In this document: one piece after another, positions 11,346 through 20,900 of the stretch | Layout of the letters: each line of letters begins with the position of its first letter | Numbering within the stretch: position 1 is the stretch's first letter | Assembly: GCF_018143015.1 (NCBI RefSeq) | Contig: NC_054746.1 | Span: 44,362,701-44,426,700 of the forward strand | Length of the DNA: 64,000 nt | Source: Lytechinus variegatus | Taxonomy: Eukaryota > Echinodermata > Echinoidea > Temnopleuroida > Toxopneustidae | Direction of reading: 5' to 3' | Position numbers and translations under genes: made by a program | The notes under the pieces: generated by a model | What the model saw: only the letters and a program-made list of their open reading frames with translations | The model's database searches: none | Told to the model about the DNA's origin: nothing

Positions 11346-13212
11346 CAGGCGCGCCGGAACACTTTCAGTTTTGGGGGGGCAAAATCCTGAAGGGGGCACA
11401 ATATTTTTGACAGCGTGAGATACCGAAGCGATCGAGCGGGAGAGGCTGTGGGTGGGACCCCCCCCCCCGGTAAGGACTTTGTGTAAAAATGGAGTATAAA
11501 AGTTGCATTTCTAAGAGCATCCAAAAATAAACTTCTTGAGAATTAAACAGTCTTGGATTTTTTTTTTTGCTCCTTCTGTTTCCTCCCTTCTGACCCATGA
11601 TCAGGGTCCCCTGTTCCAGCAAATGACGAGCCTTATTGCAAACGAAATTGTTTCAAACCAATGTAATATAGGCCTTTTAAAGACTTTAGACAAAACATGA
11701 CCGTACGCAGCCGCGGGGGCCGCCGATCGAGAGGGCAAAATTTACCAAAAGTGTGAACGAAATCCTTCAATTTTATTCTAGAAAATGCAAAAGCACCCCA
11801 TCACAAACCCCTCGCTCTTAAGTTTGTTCGAAAATTTTGGTCTTGCAGCCCCACCCACTCCCGGATTGTTTTGTTTTAGTTTTGCAAACGTCCATGAATA
11901 ACAAAGCTGGGATGAACCAGAGAACATAGCTGCCATCTCGATTTGATTAGTAACAGGTAATGGGAAGAAGCTTTGGAATCTAAAATACATAAGTGCTATA
12001 TCATTATGAGCTGAAATAGTATCAGACAAAACGCCTTCCAATCATGGCAATGAAAAGGAATAGAGGAAAATACGGGGCTGTGAAAATATCTTAAGATATT
12101 TTTTTATAGTAGAGCAGTACTGTAGCGCTTATTTTTTCTTTTATATTCTTTATTTACATTTTTATTGATATCTCGGATAATATGAGTCCGGTCAAGAAGA
12201 CACTTTCACAGATGATTTTCTTTTTTTTCATGTCTAAACATTATCTCAAAGTTGCTTTCGAGTGGGATTCACCATTTTCACAAAAATTATAATCCTCTAC
12301 ACATGATTATTCTGTGTGTAATTTTCTGATAACATGTCTATATTGAGTTGAAATGACCTTGATATTTTCTTTAGGGCACTGACTTGTTATCACTGTATAA
12401 ACTCAATTTATATTTAGTTGAAAATAAAATATTTGAAACAAGTTTCTCGAGATGTTATGGTTTCTGGGCTTGACAGCTATGACATATGGAGGCGCGATAG
12501 CTCAGTCGGTAGAGCGGGGGATTCGTATTCCGGTGACCCGGGTTCGATTCCCACTTGGTGCGCCAGTGCCCTTTGGTAAGGCATTATCTTCAGTACCAGG
12601 TCCTTCGGAGAGGACCTTAAGCCGTCGGTCCTCTGGTTGCTTGCTTACAAGCATTCATGCTTTCTTAGCAATCAGGTAAAAAATCACCACCAATCAATCA
12701 CCAATAGATTCCATATGTTGCTCGAGTAACTAGTGTTCACGCGCGTTAGTGATATCGGGTCCGGTTTGAGCGTTTCTGGGCGACCGCGCGTTTGTTAGAC
12801 GACACAGCCAGCATCATAGAGTTATAAACCTAATCATTGGTGGACCACTATTTGCCATTTGCTTTTAGTCTGAAATGTATTCATTAAAAGGTTAAACGTT
12901 ATCACACTGTAATAAGATGGAAAAGGGGCTTATCAAAGGTATGCTTCACAGAGGAACTGTTCGTCAAAAGACGCGAGGCTTACTATGATAATGTATTTGC
13001 CCCGTCAGGGGCAAAATTTTTTATTTTTGACAATGGAAATGACAATTTTCAGGCAGAAAAGTGCCTTCGTTTACTTTTGTCCTTAAATAATTTATCATTT
13101 TTCTCCTTTCAGGGGGACACATTGGGGGGGGGGGCAAAATCTCGTTTTGCCCCCCCAAAATTTTATTTGGGGGGGCAAGTGCCCCCCTGCCCCCCCGCTT
13201 CCGGCGCCCTTG
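11346..13212. mobile_element. Non-autonomous hAT element, 1.87 kb, 8-bp target duplication
   Basis: The ends are CAGGCGCGCCGGAA and the reverse complement of CAAGGGCGCCGGAA. They lead into G-rich subterminal stretches containing GGGGGGGCAAAA. The element is bracketed by an exact 8-bp duplication, ACCCTTTG (11338-11345 and 13213-13220). The unoccupied site is visible in the neighbouring unit near 13616-13630. CAGG ends and 8-bp duplications are hallmarks of hAT transposons. No transposase is readable, and the interior has gained a tRNA-derived SINE at about 12.5 kb. Neither strand carries a plausible domain. Confidence 0.85.
12491..12700 (+). mobile_element. tRNA-derived SINE, family 2, nested in the hAT element
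   Basis: The head 12491-12564 has the ends GGCGC/GCGCC, an A-box TAGCTCAGTCGGTAGAGC and a B-box GGGTTCGATTCCC. It is followed by a non-tRNA body (TTTGGTAAGGCATTATCTTC, GGTCCTTCGGAGAGGACC) and a CAATCA-rich tail. The body makes this a SINE and not a tRNA gene. The hairpin GGTCC TTCGGAGA GGACC within the body is a likely conserved structural element. Confidence 0.75.
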
Positions 13213-13245
13213 ACCCTTTGGAAAAATTGGTGATGCCGAAAAAAT

Positions 13246-13316
13246 GTCTCTGCCGGGAATCGAACCCGGGCCCCCAGCTTTGAACGCCGGTGCCTTAACC
13301 ACTAGACCACAGAGAC
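13246..13316 (-). tRNA. tRNA-like gene with apparent TCA anticodon
   Basis: On the minus strand the 71 nt fold as a class I tRNA. The acceptor GTCTCTG pairs perfectly with CAGAGAC. The D stem is GTCT/AGGC with loop AGTGGTTA. The anticodon stem CCGGC/GCTGG closes the loop GTTCAAA. The T arm is CCGGG-TTCGATT-CCCGG. T33 is present, which puts TCA at positions 34-36. An A then a T6 run follows at once, matching a pol III terminator. The A- and B-boxes are intact (TGGTCTAGTGG, GGTTCGATTCC). The body resembles tRNA-Glu (GTGGTCTAGTGGTTA), so it may be a Glu-type tRNA with an altered anticodon. It could also be a tRNA-derived repeat, since partial copies lie nearby. Confidence 0.6.
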
Positions 13317-13650
13317 GGTTAGTAGCTAGGGCGAGCCCGATCCGATTGACCGTCAGATAGACAGATTTTCGACACTATACCAATTATATATTCCTTTGTC
13401 GGGTGAAGGTGAGTTTCGAACAATGACAAGCCGCCATGCCTCAGCTGGATCAAAGCTATTGCTTCGATACAGTACACATATGGAAGAAGAAATACAAATG
13501 TGTAAAGTTATACATGTACAAAAGCTTTTGGCAACTCTTTTATTCAAATATTGTAAAGAAATGGATGAAGAGAACAATGGTAGGCGTAGCTTAAATCAAG
13601 GTTCCCCAGAGCTATCTACCCTTTGGAAAAATTGGTGATGCCGAAAAAAT

Positions 13651-13708
13651 GTCTCTGCCGGGAATCGAACCCGGGCCCCCAGCTTTGAACGCCGGTGCCT
13701 TAACCACT
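13651..13708 (-). pseudogene. Truncated tRNA copy in left palindrome arm
   Basis: It is identical to the tRNA at 13246-13316 from the 3' acceptor strand to the D loop. The first 13 nt (5' acceptor strand and the start of the D arm) are missing at the palindrome centre, so no acceptor stem can form. Confidence 0.8.
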
Positions 13709-13764
13709 TGGTTAAGGCACCGGCGTTCAAAGCTGGGGGCCCGGGTTCGATTCCCGGCAGAGGC
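13709..13764 (+). pseudogene. Truncated tRNA copy in right palindrome arm
   Basis: Mirror image of the left-arm copy. It begins TGGTTAAGGC and ends CAGAGGC, one change from the CAGAGAC acceptor strand of the complete copy. The 5' acceptor strand is missing. Confidence 0.8.
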
Positions 13765-13913
13765 ATTTTTTCGGCATCACCAATTTTTCCAAAGGGTAGA
13801 TAGCTCTGGGGAACCTTGATTTAAGCTACGCCTACCATTGTTCTCTTCATCCATTTCTTTACAATATTTGAATAAAAAAGAGTTGCCAAAAGCTGTTGTA
13901 CATGTATAACTTT

Positions 13914-13914
<1 letters not shown>

Positions 13915-13963
<49 letters not shown>
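13915..13963. repeat. (CA)n(TA)n microsatellite
   Basis: Seven or so CA units run straight into about 18 TA units, directly abutting the right end of the palindrome. Confidence 0.9.
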
Positions 13964-13968
<5 letters not shown>

Positions 13969-14913
13969 ATTTTAATACAAAAAAATAAGTCTGTACGTTA
14001 TACTTAGAAAGTGTATATACAGCAATCTGATTGAAGATTTTGTATATAAAAAACTCACAGAAACAAAACAAGAAAAAAAAATTAGAAGAGAGAGCAGCCA
14101 AACTGAAACCCATCTACTTCATCTTTTACCCATTAATAATGGCATCATAATTTTATGATATTGAATCTATTACTACTATTCCAATACTATATTATAAATC
14201 ATTTTATGCAAAATGAGCATTGTAGCAAGATAATTGAATATTGATGTTTTCTTTCAAATTGATGGGTAAGGATCAGTGGGAGAAAAAGTTTGAAGAAAAA
14301 ATATGCAATTGACTGTAATTGACTCAAACCTACAATTTTTTCCTATTGTGAGTGGTGTAGAGTCAATTTATCACGAGAATCTATCCTTTCTTTTCGCCTT
14401 TTCATATTCGATCTGTTTTGACCTTTTAATGGCACTGCATATTTCTTTACATGTAGTTACCCTTCCCAGTTCACGGTTATTGTAAATCAAATATTTGACC
14501 AAAAATATTACATGAATTAATAGAACATTGTGTTTTATATTGTGTCTAACACCAAGCAATACTTCAAGTTCAAGCCATTGTCCCATTGTACATTTTAAAA
14601 AAATTGAATGTTTCCTATTTCAGTCCAAATCTTAAAGACACTTCAGCACAGTTATAAAATACATGATAATAGGTTTCTATCTCTTTTCTACAGAAAGGGC
14701 ATGTGTTGGAATGTATTATACCGAACTGGAAAAGTTTGTCATTACAAAATGTGCTATGTAAAAGTTTGTATTGAAATTCTCTTAGCTTCCAGTCTGATGT
14801 GGAGAATTAAAAAAAAAAATTGATTCGATCACAGAGTCGCCCTCTTTTGACAGGGATATTTTACTTTCTGCATATTTTTCGGTCGTCTCAGCTCAGCTCC
14901 ACATTCCGCGAAA
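13964..14913. other. Region upstream of BBS1, including presumed promoter and 5' UTR
   Basis: AT-rich with no supported coding sequence. The last 80 bases before the BBS1 start are less AT-rich (repeated CTCAGCT) and are the likely TATA-less promoter and leader. I did not find a convincing RFX X-box, which many ciliary genes carry. Confidence 0.4.
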
Positions 14914-14972
14914 ATGAGTGTAGAAAGTGACAAGAATGAACTCTCCAACGTTGACAAGTCAAGTATTATGAG
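14914..14972 (+). CDS. BBS1: BBS1 first coding exon
   Basis: It encodes [19 protein letters not shown] plus AG, followed by the donor GTACGG. The AG joins the C at 24381 to make Ser, then [11 protein letters not shown], the conserved BBS1 start. The ATG has A at -3. Exon 1 is separated from exon 2 by 9.4 kb, most of it transposon sequence. The assignment rests on matching splice phase, a sound donor, length agreement with the human protein, and the absence of a better upstream exon. N-termini of BBS1 proteins are poorly conserved, so transcript data would be the final proof. Confidence 0.75.
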
Positions 14973-17900
14973 GTACGGTTACATACGAAGTGTGTATTCA
15001 TAACTATTTTATAAAGGATTTGAAATTAAAAGTGTTGTGCAAGTGCGAATTTTTCAGGTTTGTTTCTGGTTGAGACAGTCAGCGGCATGTGGCATGTTGC
15101 TCACCCAGAGTTTCGGCCAACTCTATGTTCATGCTCCGCTCGACTTGGGTAAGACCACGTAAGAATTCGGGCGGGGTAGGCCTACAACAGACGGGACAAC
15201 TCGGACCACGGGACATCTCGGACCGCGGGCCGAGTTGTCCCACCCAGTACGAGATTTTTTTCCCACAAGTTTGCGTCTATTTTTCCGTCATTTCGAAATT
15301 TCTTGTAAAGATTTTCTAGAGATATGGTCTGATGGTAATGTTCTTCACTTTCTATTACCTTTTTTTCGCTGAAATAAAAAAAAAGTGTAATTTTAGGCGT
15401 TTTTCGACAGCTCGCGATTCCCATAGGCGCGCGTGTATTAACTGTGTCGGTGCTCGGCTCGGCCCCGCTCAATAACTGACTTGATTTTGTGATCATTTCT
15501 CCTCAAAGTACCACTTTTATCGCAGAAGATGGACTTTGTTGTATTCCATTACCTCCATTTTCTCATCACAAGGATAAAATTTGGTGTATTTGCACGATTT
15601 TGTTCAAGTTTTTCACCTTTTTCTCTCTGGTCGCAAGAAGCGAACAACCGATGAACGGTCCGCTGCTCTTCATCGTAATTCTCCGTAGCTCGGCCGCCTA
15701 AACTGGCGGGGTGGGATTTAGCCCGAATCCACAATGGAAGTGGGCGTGCAGTCAAAGAGCTGAGCTTGACTGAGTGAGAGTGAACTAGAGTTTGAAGCTT
15801 GGCAGTGTCGTATAGGCTCTGCCTTTTTTTTGTAAATATATATTTTTCAATTTTTTCTATATTGATTTTCCCTGGTTTCGAGCTCTAAGATTGTAATGAT
15901 ATAATTATGCTTCAATTTCTTTGACTGAGTGTGACTATGGTGTGGATGTTTGAGTTGCTCAAAAATATTTTTACGTGGGTGGGGGCTCGGGGCGATTTCA
16001 CTCTTGCCCCCGAAATGCGAAAAAAATATATTCGGGGTGTAGCTGTGTGGGCATGCCGGGCTGAGGCTAGCCATCAATAATTTTTTTTTTTTTTTTTTTG
16101 GAGAGGGGGGGGGGCTTAATTTTTTCACTTTAAATTGATTATTTTTAGGCCTTTTTTTCCATTTTATTTTTAATATTGAATTTCCGTGGTGTAGAGTTGA
16201 GTTTTAAGTTGCAATAATCAATATGCTTTAATTTCTTTGACTTTGAATGTGACTGTGGTGTGGATGTTTGAGTCGAACAAAAAATACTTTTACGTGGGTG
16301 CGGGGCTCGGGGCGATTTCACTCCTGCCCCCTAAATGCGAAAAATATTCGGGATGTAGCTGTGTGGGCATGCCGGGCTGAGGGTAGCCCTCAATAAAAAA
16401 ATGTTGGGGTTTTTTTTTTGGGGGGGGGCTTAATTTTTCACTTTAAATTTATTATTTTTAGGCCTATTTTTTGTACATTTTATTTTTCATATTGAGTTTC
16501 CCTGGTGTAGAGAGTTGAGTTTTAAGTTGCAATAATTAATATGCTTCAGTTTCTTTGATTTTGAGTGTGACTGTGGTGTGGATGTTTGAGCCGAACAAAA
16601 AATACGTGGATGGGGGCTCCGAGCATTTTCACTCCTGCCCCCGAAATGTGAAAATGTTCTAGGTGTATCTGTGTGGGCATGCCAATTTCATTTTTAATTT
16701 TTATATTAAGTTTCCTTTGTGTAGAGCAGAGTTTTGGATATAGGGTAAAAGGGACGACGATGTGAGGGATGGCGATGATAGCATACCGGCGATAACGAGG
16801 GGTGGGCCTTGATGAGAGGGACGAGGAGGTGAGAGATGGTGATGATAAGAGGGATGAGGATCTTTGATGACTCTTGATGAGGGGGGATGATGAGAGGGAC
16901 AAAGGGAAAGAGATGGATATGAGGATGTGAGGGATGGCGATGATAAGGGGTGGGCCTTGATGATGAGAGGGAAGAGGAGGTGCATGAAGGATATAAATAA
17001 GAGAGATGATGATGATGACTCTTGATAAGAGGGGTGCATGAGATGGTGAGGACGAGGATGTGAGGGATGATTATGGGAGGAAATCGGGGGGGGGGGGACG
17101 TGTCCCCCTACCAAAAATAGGGGGACACAATACCAAATGTCCACCCTACTATTTTTCTTCATGGAGAACAAAATAATGAATCATTCACAATTGAAATGAT
17201 ACATGTGTTTAGGACTAAATGACCTTTTATTATTGAAAACCCCCTCTTTTTTTCTTGTCAATTGTTTTGGGGTTAAAAATTACCCTACATTTGGGCGATA
17301 ACCTTTTTTTAAATGTTTGTCAAATTTTGCAGCCTGTGGTCCCCTCTACCTTTGCGGACAGTTTTGCGCCCAAGGGGATGATGATAGGGACGAGGATGAT
17401 GGGGAGGGATGGGGATAAGGTGAATAGCCGGCAGAGATAGATTTAAGAAAAATCCGTCCCACGAATGCCGCCATGTAGATTCCGTCCCACATAACCCAAA
17501 AATATGGCTTGATTTTTGTTCAAAATCATGTCATGTGATGAAAAATCATATTAGGCCCTACAAGTATTTTGGTTACATTGAAAGAAAATAGGGGTAATCC
17601 TTTTTTCCAATTATAAATAAATTAAATTCTTCATTCAATAAAAATGACGAATTTATGATTTTAAATTTAATTTCTTTTACATAGCATGTGGTTTTTCTTT
17701 TTGATTAAATTCATTTTATTGCTTTATTTTTCATCACTGTGCATGTCATGATTTTTGTCTCACCTGGATGGCAGAGTGAGACTATAGGCGCCGCTTTTCC
17801 GACGGCAGCATCAACATCAAATCTTAATGCTGTCATTTAATAACCGAAGGTTATTAAATGACAGCATAACTTATACCACTGAACATCCTGCAGCGAGTTC

Positions 17901-20900
17901 CAGGTCACATTATCAAGGTCAAGGGTCATGTAAGGTCAATGAACTTTGGCCACATTGGGGGTATTTGTTGAATTACCATCATATCTCTTTAAGTGTATTG
18001 GTATATTTCATAAGACATGGAAATAAGAGTAACCCAGTATCACTGAACATCTTGTGCAAGTTGTATATAGTAGTTTTCAAAGTCAGCACTATACTGTTAT
18101 ATTGAATCACGTGATGCAAGTGAGACCGCCAGAGGCATTCCACTTGTTTTATTGTAGAGACTATACTCTTTCTCGAGAAAAAGAAATAATAAATAAATCA
18201 TTTAAAGGGATGCTCCGGGATGAAAATATTTATATACGAATAATGTAGACATAGCAACATTCACATATCAAAGTGCTTATTTCATAAAAATCTGATAACA
18301 AATAGCGGGGTTATTGAATTCAACTTTAAAAAATTAATCTAATTTCACATAATAAAATACAAAGAACAAGTGAGGATATGACATCATGTATGAGGTTGCT
18401 GATTAAATATCCATGAAGAAACGCCAGACCTGTTTCACCAGAAAAATACAAATCATTCTTTAAAATGCAGCGATAATATTGTTTTTCCTTATCCGATTTT
18501 GATCAAATTTTTATTGTTTCTTTGCTCAAATCATATCATTATCAGCCTCGGGTTCCCCATTGTCACTTATATATAGCTCATTGATCTTGCCACAATTTGG
18601 TCCAGTTGTTCAAATTATCTAGTAAATACAATATATTTTATTAATTGCAGAAGCTTGTCTTAAGAGTCATTGAGAAGGTGATCATACCTGCAACTTGCAT
18701 GATTAATGTAAATATATACCAAAAGTCAACAATTTTCTAACTGGTACACCTTAAATGATTTCATCCATACATGATACAAGGAACTAGAAAATGTAGATTG
18801 GAAAACAACACTAGGGCAACTTAGTGTTAGATACAAAGTTCACTTTCTAGAATGGGTGAAACAAAAACAACATCACTCCAAAGGAACTGCAAAAATTATT
18901 TGATAAAAACCAAACCCTCTTCATAGTTGCTATTTGCAATATTGTATTGACGACTCTTCTCCTGTTTTTAAAACCCAGACAAGAATGACTTGTTGTTACC
19001 CCCCCCTCCTTGTACCTGTCATTTCTTTGTATTTTCCCTCTTTCTTTGTTTTTTTCTATTGATCGATGTTTCATTGTTGAGTATTGTCTTTTTTTATTCC
19101 AGTAATAGAATATAAATTTAATTGAAATGAGAGTGATGAACATAATGAGAAAGGGAGACAATGATAAGATAAGAATAAAACTTATTTAATTTGGTATTCT
19201 TTCCTCCTGTAAAAATTAAAACTAAATAATATGGACATAAGTTCTAGTGGCGAATCAAGGGAGGGGGTACATTCGCCCCCCTTAAAAAGTACTGAAAAGG
19301 CAACTTACAACATTTTTTTCTTTTTTTTTTGCTTGTCAAATTTTTCCTGAGAAAAAATTACTGTGATTTGGCAGTAAAGACCTTTTGTCAAAAATTCCTA
19401 GACAAAATGCCCCCCCGGCCCTGTAGGGAAATTTTGGATCTGGCCCTGATTATATTTCAAATGGGAATAAGACTGAGTGGCCTAAAACTTGATTAAAAAA
19501 TATTCTAAGCTGTAGGGCAAGGCTTCAGTCTCCAAGCTCACGACTGTACAAGTATGTCCACTTCCATTGGCAATTGTGGCTGAATTCCATCCCGGCAGCC
19601 TGACATCCACCCTTGAGACCAAGAAATGAAATTAAAGAAAGTAAATCAGTTTTATTTTAAATCCTGTAAAAAATACAAATAATTAATTTAATTAAAAATC
19701 AAGCCCCCAAATAAAACACTTTTTTTAATTGATGGCTACCCTCAGCCTGACATGCCCACACAGATACACTTAGATCATTTTCATATTTCGGAGGCAGAGT
19801 GAAATCGCCCTGAGCCACCACCCTAGCTCGTAAAAGTATTTTGTTCGACTCAAAACATCCACACCACGGTCACACTCAAAGTCAAAGAAATTGAAGCATA
19901 TTAATTATTGCAACTTAAAACTCAACTCTCTACACCAGGGAAACTCAATATGAAAAATAGAATGTACAAAAAATAGGTCTAAAAATAATAAATTTAAAGT
20001 GAAAAATTAAGCCCCCCCCCAAAAAAAACAACATTTTTTTATTGAGGGCTACCCTCAGCCCGGCATGCCCACACAGCTACATCCCAAATATTTTTCGCAT
20101 TTAGGGGGCAGGAGTGAAATCGCCCCGAGCCCCCACCCACGTAAAGGTATTTTTTGTTCGACTCAAACATCCACACCACAGTCACATTCAAAGTCAAAGA
20201 AATTAAAGCATATTGATTATTGCAACTTAAAACTCAACTCTACACCACGGAAATTCAATATTAAAAATAAAATGGAAAAAAAAGGCCTAAAAATGATCAA
20301 TTTAAAGTGAAAAAATTAAGCCCCCCCCCTCTCCAAAAAAAAAAAAAAAAAAATTATTGATGGCTAGCCTCAGCCCGGCATGCCCACACAGCTACACCCC
20401 GAATATATTTTTTTCGCATTTCGGGGGCAAGAGTGAAATCGCCCCGAGCCCCCACCCACGTAAAAATATTTTTGAGCAACTCAAACATCCACACCATAGT
20501 CACACTCAGTCAAAGAAATTGAAGCATAATTATATCATTACAATCTTAGAGCTCGAAACCAGGGAAAATCAATATAGAAAAAATTGAAAAATATATATTT
20601 ACAAAAAAAGGCAGAGCCTATATGACTATACGACACTGCCAAGCTTCAAACTCTAGTTCACTCTCTCTCACTCAGTCAAGCTCAGCTCTTTGCTGTGCAC
20701 GCCCACTTCCACTGTGGATTCGGTCTGAATCCCACCCCGCCAGTTTAGGCGGCCGAGCTACGGAGAATTACGATGAAGAGCAGCGGACCGTTCATCGGTT
20801 GTTCGTTCTTGCGACCAGAGAGAAAAAGGTGAAAAACTTGATCAAAATCGTGCAAATACACCAAATTTTATCCTTGTGATGAGAAAATGGAGGTAATGGA

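Larger units (their letters stand above)
13499..13917. repeat. Near-perfect palindrome, about 208-bp arms, 2-nt spacer
   Basis: The left arm is about 13499-13706 and the right arm about 13709-13917. They are reverse complements with only a few differences. The centre reads GCCTTAACCA-CT-TGGTTAAGGC and falls inside truncated tRNA copies. Each arm carries the flanking unit also seen at 11271-11345. Such a structure can arise from a recent inverted duplication, and it can also be an assembly or cloning artefact. Confidence 0.9.

Noticed and set aside
12491-12564. Functional tRNA gene
   Set aside because: A conserved SINE body follows without a pol III terminator, and the anticodon region is not well paired.
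16701-17171. 156-aa Ser/Pro/His-rich protein on the minus strand
   Set aside because: It is a reading of the GATGAGG minisatellite in the foldback element, with no start context or homology.
20065-20879. Three open frames repeating [17 protein letters not shown]
   Set aside because: They are the 300-bp tandem units of the right arm read in frame. The mirror copies in the left arm give the same peptides on the other strand.
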